Numbered from the stretch's first letter, positions 15,686 through 23,564 are shown. The stretch is 34,493 bases of DNA from Flavobacterium panici (GCF_903819335.1 NZ_CAIJDE010000053.1:1-34493), one strand, 5' to 3'. Notes: generated by a model not told the origin, from the letters alone. Program-made: numbers and translations.

Positions 15686-16846
15686 ATGACAACTTCAAAA
15701 TATTCATTAAGAGAATTAACTTTATACTTTCTAAAACTAGGAACAATAGGTTTTGGAGGGCCGGTTGCGCTTGTGGGATATATGCATAAAGATTTAGTCG
15801 AAAATCGCAAATGGATTTCTGAAGAAGAATACAAACAGGGTTTGGCTTTAGCCCAATTAGCCCCCGGCCCATTGGCAGCTCAATTAGGAATATATTTAGG
15901 TTTTGTGCATTATAGACTAATAGGAGCCACTTTAATTGGGTTTGCATTTATTTTACCTTCCTTTATTATGGTTGTCCTTTTAGGAATTATATATAAATTA
16001 TATGGAGGGCTTCCTTGGATTCAAGCTGTATTTTATGGTGTTGGCGCAGCCGTTATCGGGCTTATAGTCGTCAGTTCGTATAAACTTACTGTAAAATCTA
16101 TTGGTAAATTTAATATAGAGTCTTTTAGGACAAACTGGTTATTATGGCTGTTTTTTATTATTACTTTTAGTATAACATTTATAATGCGGCAAGAACCGGT
16201 TTTGTTATTTATTGCCGCAGGATTTTTATATATGATCATTAAGTCATCTCCTAAATGGTGGAACTCAAGATCTATAACTTCAATATTATTTCTACAAGTT
16301 CCTTTGTGGAATTATGAAAGCAGAACGTTAATAAAAATTGCTATTTTCTTTGCCGAGGCAGGAACATTTGTATTTGGAAGCGGGTTAGCCATTGTACCTT
16401 TTTTACATTCGGGCGTTGTAATTGAAAATCATTGGTTAACAGAACAGCAATTTTTAGATTCTGTTGCTGTAGCAATGATAACACCCGGCCCGGTGGTAAT
16501 TACTGTAGGATTCATTGGCTATTTAGTCGACGGTTTTTTGGGTGCTCTGGTTGCGGCCTTAGCGACATTTTTACCTTGTTATATATTTACTGTAGCTATG
16601 GCTCCTTATTTTCATAAAATTGCAGGAAATAAATCAGTTAAATCATTTGTTGATGGAATTACAGCAGCAGTTATTGGTGCTTTGGCAGGCTCAGTTCTTG
16701 TAATTGCTTCCCAAACTATAATTGATGTCCCAACAACTTTTATCGCTCTTATAACAATTGTTACTTTGTTTCGCATCAAAAATTTACCCGAACCTTATAT
16801 AATAATTATTGCCGCTTTATTTGGCTTATTTATTAAACTTATATAA
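15686..16846 (+). CDS. chrA: Chromate transporter ChrA
   Basis: This 386-residue inner-membrane protein has two homologous CHR halves. The first carries LGTIGFGGPVALVGYMH and LAQLAPGPLAAQLGIYLG; the second carries AGTFVFGSGLAIVPFL and VAMITPGPVVITVGFIGYLV. These are the FGGP/FGSG and APGP/TPGP signatures of the chromate ion transporter family. About ten membrane segments are expected. The protein exports chromate in resistant bacteria. It is 14 bases behind the outer-membrane-type gene and downstream of a ChrB-domain regulator, which supports the call. Its stop codon directly touches a fragment of a second outer-membrane-type gene. Confidence 0.92.
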   Translation: MTTSKYSLRELTLYFLKLGTIGFGGPVALVGYMHKDLVENRKWISEEEYKQGLALAQLAPGPLAAQLGIYLGFVHYRLIGATLIGFAFILPSFIMVVLLGIIYKLYGGLPWIQAVFYGVGAAVIGLIVVSSYKLTVKSIGKFNIESFRTNWLLWLFFIITFSITFIMRQEPVLLFIAAGFLYMIIKSSPKWWNSRSITSILFLQVPLWNYESRTLIKIAIFFAEAGTFVFGSGLAIVPFLHSGVVIENHWLTEQQFLDSVAVAMITPGPVVITVGFIGYLVDGFLGALVAALATFLPCYIFTVAMAPYFHKIAGNKSVKSFVDGITAAVIGALAGSVLVIASQTIIDVPTTFIALITIVTLFRIKNLPEPYIIIIAALFGLFIKLI

Positions 16847-16912
16847 CCCGTTCGTTTTGCAATGCATCCTGCCTCTTTTACGGCTGGTTTTCAATTTGGG
16901 ATTACTTTTTAA
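16847..16912 (+). pseudogene. 3' fragment of a second outer-membrane-type gene after chrA
   Basis: Starting on the base after the chrA stop, the DNA reads PVRFAMHPASFTAGFQFGIT plus F and a stop. The intact gene ends PVRFGNDHPASFTVGFQFGI plus AF. Apart from a three-base indel near the start, most positions match; the differences include silent ones (GGC/GGT, GGA/GGG). Only these 21 codons remain, with no start. It is the remnant of a paralogue or of a duplicated block. Confidence 0.8.
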
Positions 16913-17059
16913 ATATCATGAATTCAACTTTTTAAATAACGAAATACAGTAAATTCTTTTCCAGAATACATTTTTAATTATTAAATTTCAACAACTTAAA
17001 TAAAGGCATATTGATTGCTTTAACTAAAATGTTCTTTTAATTATTTAAAAAACTCATTT

Positions 17060-18466
17060 ATGGAAACAAAATTTGATATTGTTGTTATTGGTTCAGGTCC
17101 GGGCGGTTATGCATCGGCAATTCGCTGTTCGCAATTAGGTTACAAAACTGCTCTTGTAGAAAAATATAAAGCCCTTGGCGGAACCTGTACAAATGTTGGC
17201 TGCATTCCCACAAAAGCATTACTGGACAGTACGGAACATTATCATACTGCCGAAACTAAATTTGCAACACACGGAATTCTAACCGGAAAATTGAGTTTAG
17301 ATTTCAAGCAGTTAATTAAAAGAAAAGGCGAAGTTGTAGAGCAGAATATTGCCGGACTTAATTTTTTAATGAAGAAAAACAAAATCGAGGTTTTTGAAGG
17401 AATTGGTTCTTTTTTAAATAATTCTGAATTGAATGTAAAACATAACGATGGCAATTCAACAAAAATTACTTCAACTTATTTTATTATTGCAACAGGTTCA
17501 AAACCAGCTACAATTCCCGGAGTTGAAATTGACAAACAACGAATCATAACTTCGACAGAAGCACTTTCACTGCCCGAAAAACCGAAAAGCATTGTCATTA
17601 TTGGCGGAGGCGTAATTGGTGTAGAAATGGCTTCTATTTATGCCAGAATTGGCGTTGAGATTACGATAATAGAATATTTTGACAGCCTGATTCCAACAAT
17701 GGATAAAGATCTTGGAAAAGAACTTAAAAAGATATTTACCAAACAGAATATCAAGATTTTATTGAGTCATAAAGTGCAATCGGCTAAAAATAACGGCAAG
17801 AATGCAACGGTTAGTTTTTTGGATGCTTCCAATAATCCACAGGAAATTACTGCCGATTATTGTTTGGTTGCCGTTGGAAGAAAACCATATACAGAAGGTT
17901 TAGGTTTAGAGAATACCAATATCGAAGTCGACACAAAAGGCCGAATCGTTACAAACGAAAAACTGCAAACAAAAGCCGAAAATATTTACGCTATTGGTGA
18001 TGTTGTAGCCGGAGCAATGCTCGCACACAAAGCCGAAGAAGAGGGAATTTTTGTTGCCGAAACTATAAACGGTCAAAAACCACATATTAATTACAAGTTA
18101 ATTCCGGGCGTTGTTTATACTTGGCCAGAAGTGGCTTCTGTTGGTTATACCGAAGAAGAATTGAAAGAAAAGGGTATTGAATATCGTGTTGGAAAATTTC
18201 CGTTCTCAGCCAGTGCCAGAGCTAGAGCCGCTATGGAAAAAGATGGTTTTTCTAAAATCTTATCTGATCCAAAATACGGAGAACTTTTAGGAATGCATGT
18301 CATTGGCCCGCGAGCCGCAGATTTGATTGCTCAAGGCGTCATCGGAATGGAATATGAAGTTACAGACGAAGATATGTTCAGAATTTCATACGCTCACCCA
18401 ACTTATTCTGAAACTTTAAAAGAAGCTTATATGATTGCTTCCGGACAGGGAGCTATTAATATTTAA
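17060..18466 (+). CDS. lpdA: Dihydrolipoyl dehydrogenase (E3)
   Basis: This 468-residue flavoenzyme reoxidises dihydrolipoamide in 2-oxoacid dehydrogenase complexes and the glycine cleavage system, passing electrons through FAD to NAD+. The FAD loop is GSGPGG (11-16). The redox disulfide is Cys43-Cys48 in GGTCTNVGCIPTKALL. The NAD site is GGGVIGVE, and the second FAD motif is IYAIGDVV. The C-terminal catalytic pair is His446-Glu451 in YAHPTYSETLKEA. It stands alone here with no E1/E2 genes nearby, as is common for a shared E3. Many bacteria have more than one copy, so its main complex is unknown. Confidence 0.95.
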   Translation: METKFDIVVIGSGPGGYASAIRCSQLGYKTALVEKYKALGGTCTNVGCIPTKALLDSTEHYHTAETKFATHGILTGKLSLDFKQLIKRKGEVVEQNIAGLNFLMKKNKIEVFEGIGSFLNNSELNVKHNDGNSTKITSTYFIIATGSKPATIPGVEIDKQRIITSTEALSLPEKPKSIVIIGGGVIGVEMASIYARIGVEITIIEYFDSLIPTMDKDLGKELKKIFTKQNIKILLSHKVQSAKNNGKNATVSFLDASNNPQEITADYCLVAVGRKPYTEGLGLENTNIEVDTKGRIVTNEKLQTKAENIYAIGDVVAGAMLAHKAEEEGIFVAETINGQKPHINYKLIPGVVYTWPEVASVGYTEEELKEKGIEYRVGKFPFSASARARAAMEKDGFSKILSDPKYGELLGMHVIGPRAADLIAQGVIGMEYEVTDEDMFRISYAHPTYSETLKEAYMIASGQGAINI

Positions 18467-18470
18467 GTTT

Positions 18471-18551
18471 TTTGTTTCAGGTTTTCTTTGTTTCAGGTTT
18501 CAAGTTTTTACAGTCTTAATCTTTGTCAAAGTTTGGAACTTTGACAAAGAT
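18471..18551. repeat. GTTTCAGG words followed by a CTTTGTCAAAG palindrome
   Basis: The words gtttcagg/gtttcaag recur at 18471-18509. A hairpin follows, atctttgtcaaagtt / aactttgacaaagat (18519-18551), with a very short loop. The same hairpin core occurs at 29266-29293. It fills the convergent gap after lpdA and may end transcription, but no T-run follows the stem directly. Confidence 0.75.
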
Positions 18552-18570
18552 CTGTATTCTATTTTTTATC

Positions 18571-19041
18571 TCATTTAATTTCAAAAATTCTGATAAATTT
18601 TTGTTCTAGTTTTTTCCTCTTTCTTTCTTCTTTCCATCTTGAATAGAAAATGACAATAAGAAGAAACAAACTCACAATTGTAGTGGCTCGTCTAAGGCCT
18701 CTTCCAAAGAAAAGAAAAAATATATTAATGAATATTAGAAAAACTACTGGAGAGAATTTCGTCCAAAGCAATTGAAATTTGCTATTTTCTTCAACGACGT
18801 AATTCACATTAACCCTATTATCTATATTCTTGTAATTTCCTCTCACAATAAAAATTGTGGGTGATGTCGCTGAATTTATAGTTAACCGAAAACTTTTATC
18901 ATCAAAAAGTCCGTAAAAAGGTTTTACGCCACCAAATATGGGAAATAACCTAAAGTGACTTAAGTTCACTTTTAAAGAACCAATTTCGATATTATTTTGC
19001 AATCTCGTACGGAAGTCTGATAAAGAAAGGTTTGATTCCAT
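18571..19041 (-). CDS. Membrane protein of unknown function paired with the thioredoxin-like gene
   Basis: This 156-residue protein has a soluble N-terminal half with beta-like segments (SLKVNLSHFRLFPIFGG, SFRLTINSATSPTIFIV), then two closely spaced membrane helices (about 96-112 and 118-133) and a very basic tail (RWKEERKRKKLEQK). The family is not recognised. It starts one base after the stop of the TlpA-like gene, and the junction TAAAATGG supplies its ribosome site, so the two are translationally linked. A link to redox work at the membrane is possible. Confidence 0.6.
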   Translation of the reverse strand: MESNLSLSDFRTRLQNNIEIGSLKVNLSHFRLFPIFGGVKPFYGLFDDKSFRLTINSATSPTIFIVRGNYKNIDNRVNVNYVVEENSKFQLLWTKFSPVVFLIFINIFFLFFGRGLRRATTIVSLFLLIVIFYSRWKEERKRKKLEQKFIRIFEIK

Positions 19042-19042
19042 T

Positions 19043-19537
19043 TTATTGAGCTATCAACAAACTATTAACCATATCTTCTAAAGCTTTTCCGTGGATGTTT
19101 TTAGCTATGATAATTCCGTTTTTATCGATTAAAAAGTTCAAAGGAACAGACTGCAGCATATAATCTCCAATAACCGGAGATTTCCAATATTTTAAATCGC
19201 TTACTTGTATCCAAGGCAGTTTTCCTTTTGCAATTGCTCCTAACCATAAAGGTTTTTTAGTATCCATAGAAACACTGTAAATTGAAAATTTATCTGGATA
19301 GGCGTTGTATAATTTTAATAAAGTCGGCTGTTCTTTAATACATGGCCCGCACCAGGAAGCCCAAAAGTCAACTAAAGTTAATGAACCTCGTAAAGAAGAA
19401 AGTACCACATTGTTTCCTTTTGTATCAGGAAGATCAATTTCTGGCGCTATATCGCCAATATCTGTACCTACAACCTGCGCTTTTGAACTGGTTATTACAC
19501 AACATAAGAATGCTAAAATAAGTAAAGTTTTTTTCAT
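19043..19537 (-). CDS. TlpA/ResA-like thioredoxin-fold protein
   Basis: This 164-residue exported protein has a signal peptide of about 20 residues (MKKTLLILAFLCCVITSSKA). The thioredoxin fold carries the redox motif WCGPC (Cys63, Cys66) in LVDFWASWCGPCIKE, with the cis-Pro region at LQSVPLNFLID. TlpA/ResA proteins reduce disulfides or keep haem-binding cysteines reduced in the periplasm. The gene forms a two-gene operon with the membrane protein behind it. Its target is unknown. The upstream gap is filled by a nested palindrome. Confidence 0.9.
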   Translation of the reverse strand: MKKTLLILAFLCCVITSSKAQVVGTDIGDIAPEIDLPDTKGNNVVLSSLRGSLTLVDFWASWCGPCIKEQPTLLKLYNAYPDKFSIYSVSMDTKKPLWLGAIAKGKLPWIQVSDLKYWKSPVIGDYMLQSVPLNFLIDKNGIIIAKNIHGKALEDMVNSLLIAQ

Positions 19538-19573
19538 AGTTTATTAAGTTTATTGTTTTGGGGAACGTTTTTT

Positions 19574-19788
19574 AATCTCGCAAAGACGCAGAGTCGCAAA
19601 GTTTTTTTTAAGTCTTCTCAATTGAATTGCCTCCAGCTTTAGCTGGAGGTTTATAAAAATTAGCTTGAAAAGGCTTTAGCCAAAAATATAAAGTTTGGCT
19701 AAAGCCCTTTTCTTACTTTTCTTACTATCTCCAGCTAAAGCTGGAGGCAATTGAAAAAGACTTTGCGACTCTGCGTCTTTGCGAGATT
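19574..19788. repeat. Three-level nested palindrome
   Basis: Outer level: aatctcgcaaagacgcagag... (19574-19602) is a perfect 29-bp complement of 19760-19788. Middle level: aattgcctccagctttagct... (19626-19649) pairs with 19729-19752, and each middle arm also holds its own small palindrome around ccagctttagctgg. Inner level: aaaaggctttagccaaa pairs with tttggctaaagccctttt (19668-19711). The words of each level differ, so three elements appear stacked. Confidence 0.9.
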
Positions 19789-19878
19789 AATACACAAGCA
19801 AATATAATTTTTCTTTCCTAAATTCTCCATCATTTCTCCTACTCCATCATAAAATTTTCCTAAATAATTTTCTTTAAA

Positions 19879-19908
19879 TTGGTATATCGGGAAAAGTCGA
19901 TATATTTG
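19879..19908 (+). promoter_or_regulatory. Promoter and overlapping dyad of the ArsR gene
   Basis: TTG (19879-19881), a 19-base spacer and TATATTTG (19901-19908) match the Bacteroidota -33/-7 promoter. The ATG is at 19913, so the mRNA is probably leaderless. The dyad ATATCG-N8-CGATAT (19884-19903) fills the spacer and overlaps the -7 box, as expected for autorepression by an ArsR-type dimer. Confidence 0.65.
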
Positions 19909-19912
19909 CATC

Positions 19913-20215
19913 ATGGAAAATATAGAACTTTTTAAGGCACTCTCTAACAAGTCCAGATTACAAATGCTGGAATGGCTTAAGGAACCCGAAATAAACTTTC
20001 CCAGTCAGCTGGAACATGGCGGATTTGAACACGGAGTCTGCGTGGGACAAATTCAGGCCAAAGCCGGTTTGACACAATCTACAGTATCTGAATACCTGTC
20101 TATTTTACAACGCGCCGGTTTCATCGAAGCCAAACGTGTTGGACAATGGACTTACTATAAACGCAACGAAGGTGCCTTTGAAGCACTCAGTAAATTAATT
20201 CAATCTAATTTGTAA
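19913..20215 (+). CDS. ArsR-family transcriptional regulator
   Basis: This 100-residue winged helix-turn-helix dimer-type repressor begins LFKALSNKSRLQMLEWL and has its recognition region at KAGLTQSTVSEYLSILQRAG, then the wing VGQWTYYKRNE. It lacks the metal-binding Cys pairs of true ArsR/SmtB sensors. Its only cysteine is Cys43 in GVCVGQI, which could sense electrophiles or oxidants (inference). The gene lies 7 bases before an old-yellow-enzyme gene, which reduces electrophilic alkenes, so the pair probably forms a self-regulated detoxification operon. A dyad overlaps its promoter. Confidence 0.9.
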   Translation: MENIELFKALSNKSRLQMLEWLKEPEINFPSQLEHGGFEHGVCVGQIQAKAGLTQSTVSEYLSILQRAGFIEAKRVGQWTYYKRNEGAFEALSKLIQSNL

Positions 20216-20222
20216 ATTACTT

Positions 20223-21329
20223 ATGAGTACAAACAACCTGTTTTCGCCGTTTAACTTAAAATCGTTAAACCTTAAAAACCGAATCGTAATGGCGCCAATG
20301 ACGCGCTCTTTTTCTCCAAACGGAGTTCCAACTGATGATGTAGCTTCTTACTACCAAAAAAGAGCTGAAGGCGAAGTTGGTTTAATATTATCTGAAGGAA
20401 CTGTAATTAACAGACCTTCTTCATCAAATGATGCTAATGTGCCGCATTTTCACGGCGAAGCTTCTTTAAACGGATGGAAAAAAGTTATTGATGGAGTTCA
20501 CGCTGCAGGCGGAAAAATGGGCCCACAGATCTGGCATATGGGAATTATGGATAACCACCATTCAGGATGGGTTCCCCCAGTTCCTTTTGAAGGTCCTTCT
20601 GGATTAAACAGACCTGATTTTAGAAATGGTGTTACCATGACTGAAAAAGATATTGAAAATACTATTCTTGCTTTTGGACAAGCTGCGGCTGATGCTAAAA
20701 GATTAGGCTTTGATACTGTTGAAATTCATGGTGCGCACGGTTATTTAATTGACCAATTTTTTAGAGCTGAAACGAATTTACGTGAAGACATTTACGGTGG
20801 AAAAACTTTACCGGAACGTAATCGTTTTGCTATCGAAGTGATTAAAGAAGTTAGAAAACAAGTGGGTAACGATTTTGCTGTAATCATGCGTTTTTCTCAA
20901 TTTAAACCTTCTGATTACAATTATAAACTGGCTAAAAATCCGCAGGAATTAGAAGCTTGGCTTACTCCTCTTGTGGATGCCGGAGTGGATATTATACACG
21001 CTTCGCAACGCAGATTCTGGGAACCTGAATTTGAAGATTCTGATTTGAATTTTGCAGGCTGGGCTAAAAAAGTTACCGGAGCTCCAACTATTACAGTTGG
21101 TTCTGTTGGTCTTTCTGGAGATTTCTTTGGCGCTTTTGCTGGTGAGAGTTCTCAGCCAACTTCTTTAGAAGAATTAAACAGACGTTTCGACAGAGGTGAT
21201 TTTGATTTGGTTGCCGTTGGAAGACCTTTACTATCTGACCCAAATTGGACTGCTAAAATTAAAGCCGGAAAAACAGACCAGTTAAAAGGTTTCAGTAAAG
21301 AAGCTTTGGGAGCGTTAGTTTTAGAATAA
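20223..21329 (+). CDS. Old yellow enzyme-type NADH:flavin oxidoreductase / alkene reductase
   Basis: This 368-residue FMN enzyme is a TIM barrel that reduces activated C=C bonds, such as enones, maleimides or nitro compounds, with NAD(P)H. FMN-contact Thr27 lies in MAPMTR, which points to the classical rather than the YqjM branch. The substrate-anion pair is His169 and His172 in EIHGAHGYLIDQF, with Tyr174 as the usual proton donor. The C-terminal phosphate site appears as LVAVGRPLLSDPNW. The close ArsR gene suggests induction by electrophiles. Length is typical. Confidence 0.92.
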   Translation: MSTNNLFSPFNLKSLNLKNRIVMAPMTRSFSPNGVPTDDVASYYQKRAEGEVGLILSEGTVINRPSSSNDANVPHFHGEASLNGWKKVIDGVHAAGGKMGPQIWHMGIMDNHHSGWVPPVPFEGPSGLNRPDFRNGVTMTEKDIENTILAFGQAAADAKRLGFDTVEIHGAHGYLIDQFFRAETNLREDIYGGKTLPERNRFAIEVIKEVRKQVGNDFAVIMRFSQFKPSDYNYKLAKNPQELEAWLTPLVDAGVDIIHASQRRFWEPEFEDSDLNFAGWAKKVTGAPTITVGSVGLSGDFFGAFAGESSQPTSLEELNRRFDRGDFDLVAVGRPLLSDPNWTAKIKAGKTDQLKGFSKEALGALVLE

Positions 21330-21344
21330 ATCTTAAAGATGGCC

Positions 21345-21492
21345 CACTGGTTTAACGGATTTTACTGGTTTACGCTGGTTTTAATTTTATCTGTGGCACA
21401 AAATAATACAACAGGGATGAGACTATTAAGTTTCATCCCTGTTTATTTTTCACACATGCATATCCGTAGAGGCGCACAGCAGTGCGTCTACG
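21345..21492. repeat. Word repeats, a terminator and a GCGCACAGCAGTGCG palindrome
   Basis: After the old-yellow-enzyme stop, ctggttta-type words recur (about 21345-21380). A terminator follows, then the palindrome cgtagaggcgcacagcagtg... (21465-21492) with a small bulge. Its core recurs at 22199-22214. Confidence 0.65.
21411..21450 (+). terminator. Intrinsic terminator after the old yellow enzyme gene
   Basis: The stem acagggatga / tcatccctgt (21411-21420 with 21433-21442) is followed by ttattttt. It is 82 bases past the stop at 21329. Similar ggatgaaa stems occur at 21527 and 22237. Confidence 0.8.
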
Positions 21493-21526
21493 CAACGTTA
21501 TGTAATCAAATATAATTACAAAATAG

Positions 21527-21557
21527 AAAGGGATGAAACTATAAAATTTATTCCTTT
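21527..21557 (-). terminator. Probable terminator of the 21564-22067 gene
   Basis: The arms aaagggatgaaa (21527-21538) and tttattccttt (21547-21557) can pair with G-T wobbles. The hairpin begins 7 bases past the minus-strand stop. The following minus-strand sequence is only moderately T-rich. Confidence 0.45.
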
Positions 21558-21563
21558 TTATTT

Positions 21564-22067
21564 TTATAGATCATCATCGTTATCAGAATTAAAGTAATCG
21601 TTTGGATTAAAGGGAATATCATCATCTGGATCTTTATCATGGGCATTTACGCCCGGCGGATTAAATAGTCCCCAGCTGTCTTTTATGTAATTCCAAACAT
21701 CAAAACTCGCAACCCAATCAATAAATAGCAAACGAAATTCTTCAATGGTATTTCTTAATAAAGAAATATAATCCATATCTTTTATCCCCTCTTCATATCG
21801 TAAACTCCCGGCCTGAACATATAATTCTCGAGCAGCTTTTCTAATAATCGCTGCATTTTCCATACGAAGATCATATAAATCTCCCCCTTCTGCTCCTGCA
21901 ATTTTTACTGGAATAAGCATAGCATTTTCTAACATAAAACGAACCACAGTTTCCTGTAAATATTCATTATCCGCAGGAACAATATACACTAACCCTTGTG
22001 TTAATTTAAAAATTTGTTCTGCCTTTTGGTATATTGGCATTTTCTCGGTTTCATCTGGCTCTAACAT
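21564..22067 (-). CDS. Four-helix-bundle protein, remote 23S-IVP/Avd-like
   Basis: This 167-residue cytoplasmic protein has a helical core (about 9-125) that follows the layout of the small four-helix family of 23S rRNA intervening-sequence proteins and Avd: IYQKAEQIFKLTQGL, then MLIPVKIAGAEGGDLYDLR (compare the IPxxIAEG motif), then IIRKAARELYVQAGSL. The C-terminal 40 residues are very acidic (DKDPDDD, NSDNDDDL) and Pro/Asn-rich, probably disordered. The function is unknown, and the family link is remote. No rRNA gene or retroelement lies nearby, so a known Avd or IVP job is not implied. Confidence 0.55.
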   Translation of the reverse strand: MLEPDETEKMPIYQKAEQIFKLTQGLVYIVPADNEYLQETVVRFMLENAMLIPVKIAGAEGGDLYDLRMENAAIIRKAARELYVQAGSLRYEEGIKDMDYISLLRNTIEEFRLLFIDWVASFDVWNYIKDSWGLFNPPGVNAHDKDPDDDIPFNPNDYFNSDNDDDL

Positions 22068-22381
22068 TTCTTAGATATTTTTTATCAACACAAATATATT
22101 ACAATAAAATCTTACAATATAATTTTATAACATCTGTATATAATACAAAATAAAATCATTTTAATCATTTTAATCCTTTTAATCTGTGGCAAAAAAAAAC
22201 GCACTGCTGTGCGTCTCTACATAAAAACAAAAAAATAAAGGGATGAAAACATGAAATTTCATCCCTTTTTTGAATATCTATAACTAACAAAATTAGAAAT
22301 TCAAGATTTTTATTTAGGTACAGAGTGGTAAAGGTTTAAAGGAACAGAGTTTTTTTCCTTTGAACCTTTGTCCCTTTGAGC
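22068..22381. other. Gene-free gap holding a single repeat arm, a small palindrome and a terminator
   Basis: No gene is seen. Contents: a single arm aatccttttaatctgtggc (22172-22190) like the outer arm at 31787-31814, the palindrome acgcactgctgtgcgt (22199-22214), a terminator (22237-22268) and a dyad reaching the acyltransferase stop (22317-22384). Confidence 0.7.
22237..22268 (-). terminator. Probable terminator of the acyltransferase gene
   Basis: The perfect 12-bp stem aaagggatgaaa / tttcatcccttt has an 8-base loop. The minus strand continues into a T-rich run (ttatttttttg), 114 bases past the acyltransferase stop. A T-run also follows on the plus strand, so it may act both ways. Confidence 0.7.
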
Positions 22382-22384
22382 CTA
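22317..22384. repeat. Dyad with AAAGG/CCTTT words overlapping the acyltransferase stop
   Basis: The arms aaaggtttaaagg (22330-22342) and cctttgaaccttt (22357-22369) pair with one mismatch. The words cctttg and ccctttgagcc recur on the right, reaching the TAG stop at 22382-22384. Confidence 0.65.
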
Positions 22385-23524
22385 TGTAACTTTTTTAACT
22401 CTTTGAAATTTATTCTGAAGCCAATTTCTAACCGGTTCGTCGTATAATTTTAAGCATACAAAAGCTAAAAGAATACTTGCGACCAGAAGTGCAATTCCAG
22501 GGATGAATCCGTCTTCAAGGGAAACTTTATTATCGACAACCCAAGCGGTATACCAATAAATTAACGGATAATGCGTAATGTAAATTGGATATGAAATATC
22601 ACCTAAAAGTTTGCATATTTTTGCTGAGAAAGCACTTTTAATCTGTCCGCCTGCTCCTATTGCCACAATAACCGGGAAGATTAAAATGATAACGAAAGAT
22701 TCGTATAAACCATTCATCCATAAAGTATTTTCGTCTCCAAATCTTGGCAATGCCAAAACAATTGTGATTAAAATACTGCAAACCCAAAATGCTCCTTTTA
22801 TGTGAATTAGTTTTCCTAAACGGGAAAGTAAAACTCCGGCAAAAAATGGATATAATAATCGGGTGAAACCAACATTCATTTGTTCCAGATTTAATGACCA
22901 GCCGCCAATTACGTCTCCTTTTGGACCAAAAACGGTATAGTTAATTAACAGTCCGGCAAATATCAGCACGAAAACTGATAGTACTTTATTCGAAAATCTG
23001 CGAAAAATTAGGGCGTACAAGATGTTTGCGATGTATTCGAAAAAAAGTGACCATGCCGGACCATTTAAAGGATGCATTTCACCCCAGCCTCTGATTTCCA
23101 TTGAAGGCGGAATTGGCAAGAGTGTGAAACCAATAATCATGGTTAAAATTACTTTCCACACTTCCATTCCTGCAATTTGCGGAAACAATATGTCTGAGGC
23201 CTGAAAATAATAAAATAGAGCACCAATGATCATTCCCATAATTACCATAGGCTGTAAGCGAATTAATCGGCGTTTGTAGAATTCCCATTGCGTCATTTTC
23301 CCCCAGCGATCGTCATACGCATACGCAACAACAAATCCTGATAAAAGAAAGAAGAAATCAACAGCTAAATAACCGTGATTGATAATCTGTATAAAACGAT
23401 TTCCGCCGCTAAAGGTTTCAAAAATGTGAAAAATAACAACTAAAATAGCCGCAACTCCACGCAAACCATCGAGAATCTCGTAATGTTTTTTTGGTTTTAT
23501 ATCAGTGTAAATAACTGTGCTCAT
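22382..23524 (-). CDS. Membrane acyltransferase (acyltransferase 3, OafA/YrhL type)
   Basis: This 380-residue integral membrane protein has about ten hydrophobic helices. The N-terminus shows the family pattern LDGLRGVAAILVVIFHIFE, where the His in the second helix is the conserved catalytic residue, and YLAVDFFFLLSGFVVAYA. These enzymes add acetyl or similar groups to sugars, lipids or surface polymers. It ends in a basic tail (LQNKFQRVKKV). It follows the DUF1349 and GH3 genes on the same strand but with gaps of about 150 bases, so a shared operon is uncertain. Its stop overlaps a repeat. Confidence 0.88.
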   Translation of the reverse strand: MSTVIYTDIKPKKHYEILDGLRGVAAILVVIFHIFETFSGGNRFIQIINHGYLAVDFFFLLSGFVVAYAYDDRWGKMTQWEFYKRRLIRLQPMVIMGMIIGALFYYFQASDILFPQIAGMEVWKVILTMIIGFTLLPIPPSMEIRGWGEMHPLNGPAWSLFFEYIANILYALIFRRFSNKVLSVFVLIFAGLLINYTVFGPKGDVIGGWSLNLEQMNVGFTRLLYPFFAGVLLSRLGKLIHIKGAFWVCSILITIVLALPRFGDENTLWMNGLYESFVIILIFPVIVAIGAGGQIKSAFSAKICKLLGDISYPIYITHYPLIYWYTAWVVDNKVSLEDGFIPGIALLVASILLAFVCLKLYDEPVRNWLQNKFQRVKKVT

Positions 23525-23564
23525 AAAATATTTTGGTTATTATAAGGTTAGTCTAAATTTTAAT

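Larger units (their letters stand above)
19538..19912. other. Gene-free gap dominated by a nested palindrome and the ArsR promoter
   Basis: No coding region is supported; the minus-strand frame at 19735-19950 overlaps the ArsR start and lacks family features. The gap holds the three-level palindrome (19574-19788) and the promoter/operator of the ArsR gene (19879-19908). Confidence 0.7.

Noticed and set aside
15465..15947. 160-codon minus-strand frame across the outer-membrane and chrA genes
   Set aside because: It is antisense to two genes with strong family and context support.
18519..18551. Intrinsic terminator after lpdA
   Set aside because: The stem is good, but the T-run does not follow directly and the same hairpin recurs elsewhere, so it is listed as a repeat.
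19735..19950. 71-codon minus-strand frame at the ArsR start
   Set aside because: It runs through palindrome arms and the ArsR promoter and has no family features.
20223..21329. YqjM-type old yellow enzyme
   Set aside because: The residue after MAPM is Thr, not Cys, which points to the classical branch.
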